Shown here: in pieces, positions 1 to 8,105 of the stretch
How positions within the stretch are numbered: position 1 is the first letter of the stretch
Layout: each line of letters begins with the position of its first letter
Assembly: GCA_945898095.1 (NCBI GenBank)
Contig: CAMDHE010000049.1
Span: forward strand, 1 to 32,473
Origin: Roseateles toxinivorans
Lineage (GTDB): Bacteria; Pseudomonadota; Gammaproteobacteria; Burkholderiales; Burkholderiaceae_C
Reading direction: 5' to 3'
DNA: 32,473 nucleotides
Position numbers and translations under genes: made by a program
The notes under the pieces: generated by a model
The model's input: the letters and a program-made list of their open reading frames with translations, nothing else
What the model was told of the DNA's origin: nothing
Databases searched by the model: none

Positions 1-301
1 GGAGTTGCGCATCCGGCCTGGTTCGTGGCGCAGTATCACGCTGACGGGAAGACATATGTCGCCGCTAACTGGCGCTTTGACCTTGCAACTGCAATGGCCC
101 GATGGCAGCCTGGCAAGTTACAAGTTGGCTGAGCCTGGGCCATTCAGTCTGAAGTTGGCCCTGCCGGTAGCTACGGTTGGAGCGCATTGGAGATTGCCGA
201 TCCATGTGAACGGCGGGTTCGTCCCCAGTGAGCACCATGCAGGGTCGGGCGATAATCGACATCTAGCTTGCCTGATCGATGGCTTGCAACTGGATGAATG
301 A
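1..301 (+). CDS. C-terminal end of a polysaccharide-locus protein (5' partial)
   Basis: The reading frame is open at the left edge of the window and stops with TGA at 299-301, so only about the last 99 residues are visible. The TTG at position 5 is probably an internal leucine, since the frame continues upstream of it. The fragment is rich in beta-strand-like alternation and ends in a DNRHLACLIDGLQL stretch. That resembles the small C-terminal domain found after some glycosyltransferases and other exopolysaccharide proteins of Burkholderiales, but I cannot name the family firmly. Its neighbours on the same strand are a glycosyltransferase, a sulfotransferase-like protein and a methyltransferase, so a glycan-assembly role is the reasonable inference. 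The 3' end lies about 80 bp before a MITE-like element. Confidence 0.45.
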   Translation, partial: ELRIRPGSWRSITLTGRHMSPLTGALTLQLQWPDGSLASYKLAEPGPFSLKLALPVATVGAHWRLPIHVNGGFVPSEHHAGSGDNRHLACLIDGLQLDE

Positions 302-382
302 GCGCCTGATGCTGTGCTGATGAGCCGCGATGCGAGAAGGATGTGATTGAGCAAGACAATTGATCGGGGTCGAACCCTTCGG

Positions 383-554
383 GCTCGGGATGCCCTGCAT
401 AATGCAACGCGAGTTGGTGCAGCGCGGATCGGGATGGGATGCAAGGCGCATTTTGCGGCCAATAGCGCGTGCTATTGGCAAGAAATGCAACGCCGCAGAC
501 CGCCCGAGGCCGCGGTAGCACAAGCCGTGAGGGGTTATGCAGAGCATCCCTAGC
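383..554 (+). mobile_element. MITE-like element, copy A (172 bp)
   Basis: This is a 172-bp non-coding unit with imperfect terminal inverted repeats: GCTCGGGATGCCCTGCATAA at the left and the reverse complement of GCTAGGGATGCTCTGCATAA at the right. A near-perfect hairpin sits in the middle (GCCAATAGC at 458-466, GCTATTGGC at 471-479). The same 172-bp unit recurs in inverse orientation at 4499-4670. There is no transposase inside, so it would have to move in trans. No clear target-site duplication was found. The right end carries an ATG (537) that opens the frame of the next gene. Confidence 0.75.
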
Positions 555-590
555 GGCCAGAATAGGCAAGAATTGAGGCAAGTTTCATCA

Positions 591-2372
591 GTGGACTCGA
601 CCACGCGCATTTCGCCAATCGATGCAGTCCGCTTGTTGCGCCGTGATGTGGTTGCCGCCATCTCGGCCGGCAGCGATGGCGATGACGAACAGGCCTTCTT
701 GTTGTGGTGGTTGTTGTCGGGTCGGCGCGAATACCCGGCTGCGGCTATGGCAATGACCGAAGCGCAACGCCAGCGGTGCTTCGAGCCGTTGCCGGATTGG
801 CCAGTCAAGGGTGGATTGGGTCTGAACCGTTTGTTGCGAGCACTCTTCGCGTACAGGCCCGATCTTCCGCTCGCGTTTGATTTGTCATCGCCGGTGGGAT
901 ATTGGGATGCTCTGGCCTGGTTTTACGTCGTCGGCCTGCGCGAGCTGGGCTTGGAGACTTTGCTCGATTCCAAGACCCGTGCCGCGCTCGCAGGACCGGT
1001 GGTTTTTGAAGCTGCAGTCGACGAACAACCCAGTTGGTTGATGGTGCTGTTGTGGCGCCGTCAACCTGCGCTGCAACAAGCGCTAGATCTGAATACGCCA
1101 ACTGGGCGTGCTGGTTTGAGATCATGGTTCAGCCGGCTGGGGATCGAGCAATTTGGCTTGCAGGCCTTGGTTTCTGAGCCGGCGCCAGAATTGGTGAATC
1201 GGCGCCGCATCGCAGGGCAGGGCAATTCAAAAGAACGGACCTTCGGCGTGAATTTGATCGGGTTCGCTTTTGGCGAGCTAGGGATCGGCGAAGATCTGCG
1301 CATGGCAGCTCTTGCCTGTGAAGAGGCCGGTGTGCCGTTCAGGGTGTTGAATATCGACCCTGGCAAACATTTGCGCCAGGCCGACCGGCTTGTGGGATCG
1401 CATTGCACCGATGACGTTGCCGACTTGCCTTACTCGATCAACCTGTTCTGCCTGACAGGTTTCGACACCTTGCGGGTCTATGCCGAAAAAGGTCTGGATT
1501 TGTTCGAGGGGCGGCACAACATCGGATGGTGGCCTTGGGAGTTGCCAGTCTGGCCGCAGCGATGGAAGGCAGCCTTCACGGTGGTGGATGAGGTGTGGGC
1601 AGCCACCCGATTTACACAGAAGATGTTTCGTGAGGCGTGCGACAAGCCTGTCACGCTGATGTCCTTGCCGGTGAGTGTGGCACGCTTGAAGAAGGTGACC
1701 CGGCAATCGCTTGGCTTGCCAACAAGGCGCTTTTTATTTCTGTATGTGTTTGACTTCAACTCCTACCTTGCGCGCAAGAATCCGCATGCTGTGATTGAAG
1801 CGTTTCAAAAGGCATTCCCCGCTGAAGATGGCTCGGTCGGGCTGGTGCTGAAAACCATGAACAGCCGGGCCGACAGTGAAGCCTGGCATCAGTTCGTCGC
1901 TGTTTGCGCCGCAGACCCCCGTATATTGTTGCTCGACCGAACGTTGGACCGGGAGGTTGTGCTCGGGTTGGTTGATGCCTGCGACGCCTATGTGTCCCTG
2001 CACCGGTCAGAAGGCTTTGGCCGGACATTGGCTGAGGCGATGCTTCTGGGTAAGCCGGTGGTGGGTACGGATTTCTCGGGTAACACTGATTTCTTGACCA
2101 GCGAAACAGGCTATCCGGTCAAATGGACCAAGAGGACGGTGGCCGTTGGCGAGTATCCCTTCATCGAAGCAGAGGATGGAGCCTGGTGGGCCGAACCAGA
2201 TTTGGCGCATGCGGCGAGCCAATTGCGCGAGGCCTACGGCGCTGCGGGCAGCCCATGGGCCCTGCAGTTGCCTCAACAAATTGGCGAACAGTTTTCCGCG
2301 AAAGCGATCGGCTTGCGCATGCATGCCTTGCTGCGCCGGCGCTTCAATTCGCTGAAAGCGGTTGCGAGATGA
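591..2372 (+). CDS. family-4 (GT-B) glycosyltransferase
   Basis: A 593-residue glycosyltransferase that should transfer a sugar from an activated donor onto a glycan at the cytoplasmic membrane. The N-terminal 200 or so residues are a helical extension of unknown role. The catalytic part begins near residue 220 (FGVNLIGFAFGELGIG) and contains an NIGWWPWELP stretch typical of this type. The C-terminal nucleotide-sugar half has FDFNSYLARKNP and then HRSEGFGRTLAEAMLLGKPV near residue 470, the EGFG...E signature of GT4 enzymes. I chose the GTG at 591, preceded by GAGG at 575-578. The frame is also open from an ATG at 537, but that ATG lies in the terminal repeat of MITE copy A and its purine-rich stretch is only 2 nt away. 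Donor and acceptor cannot be told. Confidence 0.85.
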   Translation: MDSTTRISPIDAVRLLRRDVVAAISAGSDGDDEQAFLLWWLLSGRREYPAAAMAMTEAQRQRCFEPLPDWPVKGGLGLNRLLRALFAYRPDLPLAFDLSSPVGYWDALAWFYVVGLRELGLETLLDSKTRAALAGPVVFEAAVDEQPSWLMVLLWRRQPALQQALDLNTPTGRAGLRSWFSRLGIEQFGLQALVSEPAPELVNRRRIAGQGNSKERTFGVNLIGFAFGELGIGEDLRMAALACEEAGVPFRVLNIDPGKHLRQADRLVGSHCTDDVADLPYSINLFCLTGFDTLRVYAEKGLDLFEGRHNIGWWPWELPVWPQRWKAAFTVVDEVWAATRFTQKMFREACDKPVTLMSLPVSVARLKKVTRQSLGLPTRRFLFLYVFDFNSYLARKNPHAVIEAFQKAFPAEDGSVGLVLKTMNSRADSEAWHQFVAVCAADPRILLLDRTLDREVVLGLVDACDAYVSLHRSEGFGRTLAEAMLLGKPVVGTDFSGNTDFLTSETGYPVKWTKRTVAVGEYPFIEAEDGAWWAEPDLAHAASQLREAYGAAGSPWALQLPQQIGEQFSAKAIGLRMHALLRRRFNSLKAVAR

Positions 2373-2387
2373 TGCGCAGGACAAGCG

Positions 2388-2398
2388 GCTTGGGATGC
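2388..2398 (+). repeat. solitary 11-bp match to the MITE terminus
   Basis: GCTTGGGATGC, just after the glycosyltransferase stop codon, equals the outer 11 bases of the MITE terminal repeat. No second half follows. It could be the scar of a third insertion or a chance match. Confidence 0.25.
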
Positions 2399-2474
2399 AA
2401 GCAGCCTGGCAACTTCAGCAGGCTGAATTTGGATTTTTCGAATACTGTAATAAACGCAGTAGAAATATTAATTT

Positions 2475-4418
2475 ATGCTTGACAGAGAAAATTCTTTACC
2501 GAATCCTGATCCGGACAAGTTTCGTCGCTGCGTCATCCACATCGGCACCGAAAAAACAGGAACTACTTCGATCCAGAAATTCCTTTCGTCCAGCAGGAAA
2601 TCATTACAGGCTGAAGGCGTTATTTATCCGGCGAGCGCCGGATTACATGGGGGGAGTCAGTGGGAATTCGTGGCTTGTGCACATTCCAAGCCATGGATGA
2701 TGGATCTTGGAAAAAGATTTGAAATAAAATCTGCAGATGATCAGGCTGATTTTAAGAATAAATTCCACGAGCAACTAGAGAATGAGTTTAGATCGGTCAC
2801 GAGAAAAGATTTATTGATAATTTCTTCGGAACACTTTCACAGTCGCTTGCAAAGCATTGATGAAATAGAGAAGCTCAAGGTTTTTCTTGAGTCTTGGTGT
2901 TCGGAAATAAGGATATTGGCATATCTCAGGCGGCAAGATCGGGTTGCAGTGAGCTATTATTCGACCAAGCTCAAAGGAGGCGATCCTAATCCTGTGTTGT
3001 TTCCGAAGACGGCTCCAGGGAAGCTGCCGTATTATTTTGATTATCTCGAATTATATAATAGATGGTCGGCCGTTTTTGGGCAAGAAAAAATAGATATACG
3101 GTTGTTCGAATCCACTGAACTGATTGGTGGTGATCTATTGCACGATTTCTGTTCGTCAGTCGGGATTGAGCCTCGCGGTGCCTCAAGGGTGCCGAGGTTG
3201 AATCAGTCTTTGAATCGAGAGGGATTGGAGCTTGCGTTGGCGTTGAATCGGCAAGCGACAAATACAGCAGAAGAAAATGCATTAAAGTTGCACGCCGAGC
3301 TTATCGATTTTATTGCGAGGGAGTATTCGGGATATGGTGCTGTGGCAAGTCGACGCGAGGCAGTTGAGTTCTTGGAAAAATTCGCCGTGGGCAATGAACT
3401 TGTGCGCAGTCTGGCGATGCCTCACCGTGCTGAACCGTTGTTTGACAGCGATTTTTCATCTTATCCCGAGGAACTTGAACAGGTAGAACCGAAAAACCTG
3501 AGTGCACTGATGGAGGCAATCAAGTCTTGGCAGCGTCCAAGAGCGGATTTTGATGAGATTGGCTATCGCAAGGCCTACCCGGACGTGGATCGAGCTATCG
3601 CTGCCGGACGATTGAGTTCGGCTTGGCAGCATTACCAACTGCATGGGCGGCAGGAAGGGCGAAGGCCCAATGAATTTGCTGACCTGCAGCCTTTGAAAAT
3701 GGCCGAGACTGTCGATGATGCGCCGGTCCATCTGACCGATGGCGCGGGGAAGTTGGACAGTGAAACTTTTTTGTTCTGCACATCGTATATCGGAAATAAC
3801 AAGTCATTGAAAAATAGATATAAAAAATGGTATAAGCATTATAGGAGGATGACAAGTTATCCGATTTTTATTATCGATGATAAATCGCCATTTTCATTGG
3901 AGAATGCGGCGTGGATGAACTTCGACGCATCGAAAGTCGATCACTCGTTGGCCAATTTCCATACATTCAATACGCATCTGGGGCGCATCAATATACATAA
4001 TTTTCCTGGCTGGTTTCGAAGTTTTGTGCACTCCGTAGAAATAGCCCGAAAATTTAACTTCAAGCGTATCATTCATGTGGAATCAGATTTAATTATACTG
4101 AAGAGTAAAATGTTTGAAGAATTGTGCGAAATAAATTCAGGATGGAATGTTATTTGGTCCGCCAAATATAATATGCCTGAGACTGCAGTGCAGGTTATCT
4201 GCGAGGATCAGTTTGATTCTGTTTTGGATATATATGAAGATTATAAAAAAATGAACAAGGACGCGCAGGCAATTGAAACAATTCTTCCGTTCACAAATAT
4301 AATAAAAACTTATACTGGCGATAGATATGGCGGTGATAATATAGCGGTGGAAGATTATATGGATTATTATGCGCAATTTCCGGTGAACATGGAAATCGAG
4401 AAAAATTTATCTGACTAG
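2475..4418 (+). CDS. sulfotransferase-like / glycosyltransferase-like fusion protein
   Basis: A 647-residue protein with three visible parts. Residues 20-35 hold IHIGTEKTGTTS, matching the 5'-phosphosulfate loop of PAPS-dependent sulfotransferases; the region to about 300 has the matching fold features (SSEHFHSRL, YLRRQDRVAVSYYS). Residues about 357-397 carry the GYRKAYPDV...AWQHYQLHGRQEGRRP motif, a short element that recurs in bacterial glycan-synthesis and S-layer proteins. From about 430 to the end is a separate domain with HVESDLIIL near 534-542, which looks like a GT-A glycosyltransferase with an acidic ESD in place of DxD. A role in making and sulfating a surface glycan is inferred. 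The gene is clearly more AT-rich than its neighbours, with many ATA and AAA codons, suggesting transfer. The ribosome site before 2475 is weak. Confidence 0.7.
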   Translation: MLDRENSLPNPDPDKFRRCVIHIGTEKTGTTSIQKFLSSSRKSLQAEGVIYPASAGLHGGSQWEFVACAHSKPWMMDLGKRFEIKSADDQADFKNKFHEQLENEFRSVTRKDLLIISSEHFHSRLQSIDEIEKLKVFLESWCSEIRILAYLRRQDRVAVSYYSTKLKGGDPNPVLFPKTAPGKLPYYFDYLELYNRWSAVFGQEKIDIRLFESTELIGGDLLHDFCSSVGIEPRGASRVPRLNQSLNREGLELALALNRQATNTAEENALKLHAELIDFIAREYSGYGAVASRREAVEFLEKFAVGNELVRSLAMPHRAEPLFDSDFSSYPEELEQVEPKNLSALMEAIKSWQRPRADFDEIGYRKAYPDVDRAIAAGRLSSAWQHYQLHGRQEGRRPNEFADLQPLKMAETVDDAPVHLTDGAGKLDSETFLFCTSYIGNNKSLKNRYKKWYKHYRRMTSYPIFIIDDKSPFSLENAAWMNFDASKVDHSLANFHTFNTHLGRINIHNFPGWFRSFVHSVEIARKFNFKRIIHVESDLIILKSKMFEELCEINSGWNVIWSAKYNMPETAVQVICEDQFDSVLDIYEDYKKMNKDAQAIETILPFTNIIKTYTGDRYGGDNIAVEDYMDYYAQFPVNMEIEKNLSD

Positions 4419-4498
4419 TCATCCCAATCAAATAAATTTTTATTTTTGGTGTGATCGATTGGAAATTATTATTTCCAAGGACTATTTGACCGAAATGG

Positions 4499-4670
4499 GC
4501 TTGGGATGCTCTGCATAACCCCTCACGGTTTGTGATGGCGCGGCCTCGGGCGGTCTGCGGCGTTGCATTTATTGCCAATAGCACGCGCTATTGGCCGCAA
4601 AATGCGCCTTGCATCCCATCCCGATCCGCACTACACACACTCGCGTTGAGTTATGCAGAGCATCCCAAGC
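4499..4670 (-). mobile_element. MITE-like element, copy B (172 bp, inverted)
   Basis: This 172-bp element has a perfect 20-bp terminal inverted repeat, GCTTGGGATGCTCTGCATAA at 4499-4518 and its reverse complement at 4651-4670. The central hairpin is GCCAATAGC at 4574-4582 and GCTATTGGC at 4587-4595. Its reverse complement matches copy A at 383-554 along the full length, with scattered differences. It occupies most of the gap 4419-4701 between the AT-rich fusion gene and the methyltransferase. It holds no open frame of note. Confidence 0.78.
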
Positions 4671-4701
4671 GATTGGCCTGATATTCAAAGGAGATAAATA
4701 G

Positions 4702-5454
4702 ATGTTTTACGGCATTCCAACCAGCAGGTTGAACGAGATGCAGCAGGCGATGACAAGCCTTGCCGACATCTTCAAGGGTCAGTTTTACTCGAATGACATG
4801 CTGATCACGATCGGGCGCAATATGTCATTCAAGCGAGACAAGAAGTTCATGTCCAGCTTTTCGGCTGGGGCGAGCAGCGAGCAGGAGCAGAGTCTGTTGT
4901 GGCGCTTGCACACGTTGGCATGGGCAGCCAAGAATGCATTGAAAATCAAAGGCGACTTTGTTGAATGCGGAGTTTACAAAGGCTTTTGTTCAGGAGTTCT
5001 TTTTGATTACCTTGAATTTCAAGATCTTCCGCGCCAAGCCTATCTCTACGACACTTTCGATGGCTTGCCCGAGGAAACCTCAACCGAGGCCGAGCGGGTG
5101 GCATGGAATTACAAGCAGGATGACAAGGACGCGGTCTATCTGGCAGTTTGTGAAAAATTCTCGAAATTCGACAATGTTCATGTCGTACGCGGCACCGTGC
5201 CGGACAGTTTCAATCTGGCCGTCCCCGATGAAATTGCCTTCTTGCATATCGACATGAACTCGGAACAAGCCGAGATGCTGGCCCTTGAACATCTGTTCGA
5301 TAAAGTGACTCCCGGAGGCTTCATCGTTCTTGATGATTTCGGCTGGATGAGCAACAGGAACCAGATGTCGGCTGAACTGGCTTTCATGAACGAGCGCGGC
5401 CAACATGTGATGGAACTGCCAACGGGCCAAGGGCTGGTCATCAAGATGGCGTGA
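4702..5454 (+). CDS. TylF/MycF-type class I SAM-dependent methyltransferase
   Basis: A 250-residue protein of the macrocin O-methyltransferase (TylF/MycF) type, which methylates sugar hydroxyls using S-adenosylmethionine. The SAM-binding motif I is GDFVECGVYKGFCSGVL near residues 84-100. It is followed by YLYDTFDGLPEE, then HIDMNSEQAEMLALEHL and GGFIVLDDFGW, where the acidic residues match the metal and catalytic positions of the family. A good ribosome site, AAAGGAG, lies at 4688-4694 before the ATG. It stands just beyond MITE copy B and at the end of the polysaccharide block, so methylation of a surface sugar is the likely job. Its stop is only 23 bp from that of the opposite-strand ATPase. 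Confidence 0.85.
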   Translation: MFYGIPTSRLNEMQQAMTSLADIFKGQFYSNDMLITIGRNMSFKRDKKFMSSFSAGASSEQEQSLLWRLHTLAWAAKNALKIKGDFVECGVYKGFCSGVLFDYLEFQDLPRQAYLYDTFDGLPEETSTEAERVAWNYKQDDKDAVYLAVCEKFSKFDNVHVVRGTVPDSFNLAVPDEIAFLHIDMNSEQAEMLALEHLFDKVTPGGFIVLDDFGWMSNRNQMSAELAFMNERGQHVMELPTGQGLVIKMA

Positions 5455-5477
5455 TCAGCAATTCATCACCGGTCGAC

Positions 5478-6611
5478 TCAGGCCGCCAGACCGTTCAACC
5501 AGGCTGCAGCCGGCCGCAATTCGATCCGGCCGAGGTCTTGGGCATGGCGCAAATCGCGCAGCAACTGGGTGGCGCGGGCGGCTGGCCATTGATCGGCAAA
5601 CCTGACCAATGCCCGATGGGCTTTGGTGTCGCTGACTTTGCATTCGATCAGGTCGGTCAAGGTGTCGCCTTCGCTCAGGCAGAAGTCAACTTCGGCGTCG
5701 TCCTTGGTACGGATGTAATGCAGGCCGCATGACTTGCCTTGAACGTCCTGCTGCCATTCGACATGCTTGAGCAAGGCACAGGCGACCAGGTTTTCGTAGC
5801 GCAGGCCCGAGTCGCCCAGCACCAATCCGGTGTCAAAGAAATAGACCTTGGGTGCCTGCAGCGTGGCGCGGGCGATGTTGTGATGCCAGGGACGAACGGT
5901 AAAGACAATGAACAAGGCCTCCAGAATGTCGAGGTACTTTTTCAGCGTCACCGGAGACAGGTGAAGATCGCGCGCAATCGACGCCAGCGACAAGGGCGAG
6001 CCGACCCGGCTGCGCAGCATCTCGGCAAACAAGCGCATGCTGCTGACCTCGTGCAAGCGTGAGAATTCCAGTACATCGTTGCGGACCAGGCCGTCGAAAT
6101 ACTGGCGGCGCCAGCGCTCGGCGTCCTGGTTGGATACAGCCAGACAAGGTTCGGGGAAACCGCCGCGCTCGAGCAAATGAGTCATGGCCTGTTCAGGCGC
6201 AGCGCCGGTGAATTCGCACCATTCCCGCACCGACAGGGGATGCAAGCGCAATGCAAAAAATCGGCCGGCCAGTGAATCACCGCTTTGCCTGAAGGTATCG
6301 AGCCTGGCGCTGCCGGTCACCAGCAATTGCTGCCCGGCTGTGCGGCCGTCGTAAACACCCTTCAACCAGCTTTTCCATAGCGGCATCTTGTGGATTTCGT
6401 CCAACACCAGCAGCGGAACCCGCCGGTCCCAGGCCTGGTTTTCTATCAAGCGGCGGTCTTCGGCCACGTCATAGTTGAGGTACTGTCCTTTGCCTGATGC
6501 CTCGATCAACTGTTGGCTCAGCGTGGTTTTTCCGACCTGCCGGGGGCCGACGAGGAAGACCATTTTCTTGCCCAGGTCGAGGCTGATGCGATCATCCAGA
6601 TAGCGTTTCAT
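5478..6611 (-). CDS. AAA-type ATPase with DUF4143 domain
   Basis: A 377-residue member of the large ATPase family with an N-terminal AAA_14-like domain and a C-terminal DUF4143 domain. The Walker A motif is GPRQVGKTT at residues 22-30. Walker B is LLVLDEIHK near 65-73, and LLVTGSARL is the sensor-like segment. The middle has a winged-helix-like stretch (LASIARDLHLSPVTLKKYLDIL). Near 300-328 an EVDF...IECK pair resembles PD-(D/E)XK nuclease residues. The biological role of this family is unsettled; many members are patchily distributed, solitary genes like this one. The start is the ATG at 6609-6611, and a nested palindrome lies just upstream, suggesting self-control. Confidence 0.85.
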   Translation of the reverse strand: MKRYLDDRISLDLGKKMVFLVGPRQVGKTTLSQQLIEASGKGQYLNYDVAEDRRLIENQAWDRRVPLLVLDEIHKMPLWKSWLKGVYDGRTAGQQLLVTGSARLDTFRQSGDSLAGRFFALRLHPLSVREWCEFTGAAPEQAMTHLLERGGFPEPCLAVSNQDAERWRRQYFDGLVRNDVLEFSRLHEVSSMRLFAEMLRSRVGSPLSLASIARDLHLSPVTLKKYLDILEALFIVFTVRPWHHNIARATLQAPKVYFFDTGLVLGDSGLRYENLVACALLKHVEWQQDVQGKSCGLHYIRTKDDAEVDFCLSEGDTLTDLIECKVSDTKAHRALVRFADQWPAARATQLLRDLRHAQDLGRIELRPAAAWLNGLAA

Positions 6612-6679
6612 CCGACTATCTTACAGAATATTGAATAAAAGTCGCGACTTTTCGATATTTTTCTATCAAAAAGTCGGAT
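6610..6679 (-). promoter_or_regulatory. nested palindromic operator upstream of the DUF4143 ATPase
   Basis: A perfect 16-bp palindrome, AAAAGTCGCGACTTTT, lies at 6637-6652. It is framed by an outer inverted repeat, ATCCGACT at 6610-6617 and AGTCGGAT at 6672-6679, so the GTCGGA/GTCG half-site occurs four times in 70 bp. The stretch is AT-rich and sits at the start codon of the ATPase, the place expected for its promoter. A DNA-binding regulator, perhaps the ATPase itself through its winged-helix-like segment, is inferred. Confidence 0.55.
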
Positions 6680-6778
6680 TTATTGCTGACGCGGATCGAG
6701 CGCGTCGCGCAGGCCATCGCCGATCAGCTTGAATGACAACAGCAGCGCGAAGATCGCCAAGCCACCTACGAGACCGGA
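6680..6778 (-). pseudogene. C-terminal remnant of a DppC/OppC-type ABC transporter permease
   Basis: Read on the minus strand, this stretch encodes GLAIFALLLSFKLIGDG followed by LRDALDPRQQ and a TAA at 6680-6682. The ending GDGLRDALDPR is the well-known C-terminus of peptide/nickel ABC permeases of the DppC family. Upstream, at about 6778, the similarity ends; the frame runs on without a start into a TGA close to the end of the amidase gene. Only about 30 residues of a protein of some 280-300 remain. It is the downstream relic of the same operon as the amidase and the M20 peptidase fragment, suggesting that a peptide/amide uptake operon was deleted here. Confidence 0.65.
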
Positions 6779-6812
6779 CGCTGGCAGCTTGCCTGGCGCC
6801 GCTTGAAGAGCG

Positions 6813-8105
6813 TCATTCGTTTTTCAACCATTCATGCAGTTGATGGGCAAGCGCCAGCAGTGATTTGTCCTGGCCCCAGCGGCCGACCAGTTGCAGCCCG
6901 ATCGGCAGGCCTTGGCGGCCTTGGGTGAAGGGCAGATGCACGCAGGGCAGGCCGAGCAAGGTCCAGCCGCGGCAGAACACCGGGTCGCCGGTGGCGCTGA
7001 TGCCCGCAGGCGCCTCGCCGGTGGCGCTCGGCGCCAGGATCACATCGAAGCGGTCGAACAGCTCATCGGCCACGCGCTGCGCCGCAGTCGTGGCGACAAG
7101 ATCGCGCAGATGCTGGTCGCCGCCGATGGCCATGCCTTCATCGAACAGGGCCAGCAGCCTGGCGCTGAGTCGGTCCCGGTGCTGCACCCGCTCATGGCTC
7201 AAGGCCCGCGCCATCTCGAAAGCCATCACCGATTTTTGCAAAGCGACCAGGCCATTGAGCGCTGGTGGCAACTCGAGGTCGGCCAGGCTGGCATGAGGCG
7301 CCAGGCGCTTCACCGCCAGCTCCCAAGCCTGTCCCATATCAGCATCGGCGAGCTGCCATTCAGGCCCGCGGCATAGGCCGATGTTCGGTCTGAAGTCGGC
7401 TGGCAGGGCCTCGGGCATACGCATATCGCCGCTCAGCACCGCGCCGAGCAGGGTGACATCGCGCACGCTGCGGCCGAATCCGCCGATGACGTCGAGGGCT
7501 TCAGACAGGCTTTTCACCCCGGCGCGCGGCACCAGGCCGAGGCTTGGTTTGTAGCCGACCACACCGCAATAGGCGGCCGGCCGGATGATTGACCCGGCGG
7601 TCTGCGTGCCCAGCGCCAGCGGCAGCATGCAAGCAGCAACCGCGGCGGCCGATCCGCTCGACGACCCGCCGGGTGTATGCGGGCTGCCGGCCTGGCTGTG
7701 CGGGTTGACCGTGGGCCCGGGCTGGAAATAGGCGAATTCGGTGCTGACGGTCTTGCCCGGCAGCAAGGCGCCGGCCTCGCGGCATAACGCCACGACGGCA
7801 GCATCGGCCAGCGGTTGGTGCCCGGCATAAAGCGCCGAGCCATAGCCGGTTGGCATCCCAGTCGTATCGATCAGGTCTTTCACCCCCAGCGGCAGGCCAT
7901 GCAGCAGGCCGCGCAGCGGACCGGCGTCGAGCGCTCTGGCGTGCGCCAGCGCCGCGTCGGCGTCGAGATGGGCAAAGGCGTGGACCTCGGCTTCGCGCAG
8001 CTCGATCTGGGCTAGGCAGGCGCGCATCAGATCGACCGCGCTGATTTCGCGCCTCGCCAGCAGCGCTGCGGCTTGCCAAGCTTGCAACTGGTGCAGGTTT
8101 TTCAT
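6813..8105 (-). CDS. amidase-signature hydrolase
   Basis: A 430-residue amidase-signature enzyme that should hydrolyse a carboxamide to acid and ammonia in the cytoplasm. The Ser-cisSer-Lys triad is visible: Lys76 in PLGVKDLIDT, Ser148 in TPGGSSSGSAAA and nucleophile Ser172 in QTAGSIIRPA. The length is normal and the frame intact. I chose the ATG at 8103-8105, which overlaps the TGA of the M20 peptidase remnant (TGATG), rather than the adjacent TTG. That coupling shows it was the second gene of a minus-strand operon. Both operon partners are now broken, so its present expression and substrate are uncertain. Amide hydrolysis is secure; the specific substrate is not. Confidence 0.88.
   Translation of the reverse strand: MKNLHQLQAWQAAALLARREISAVDLMRACLAQIELREAEVHAFAHLDADAALAHARALDAGPLRGLLHGLPLGVKDLIDTTGMPTGYGSALYAGHQPLADAAVVALCREAGALLPGKTVSTEFAYFQPGPTVNPHSQAGSPHTPGGSSSGSAAAVAACMLPLALGTQTAGSIIRPAAYCGVVGYKPSLGLVPRAGVKSLSEALDVIGGFGRSVRDVTLLGAVLSGDMRMPEALPADFRPNIGLCRGPEWQLADADMGQAWELAVKRLAPHASLADLELPPALNGLVALQKSVMAFEMARALSHERVQHRDRLSARLLALFDEGMAIGGDQHLRDLVATTAAQRVADELFDRFDVILAPSATGEAPAGISATGDPVFCRGWTLLGLPCVHLPFTQGRQGLPIGLQLVGRWGQDKSLLALAHQLHEWLKNE

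Noticed and set aside
347-553. Open frame of 68 codons within MITE copy A
   Set aside because: It covers the repeat element itself, ends in the terminal repeat and matches no protein pattern; copy B does not keep the frame.
383-554. Target-site duplication around the MITE copies
   Set aside because: The bases bordering both copies continue the inverted symmetry (GCT...AGC) rather than forming a direct repeat, so no duplication could be defined.
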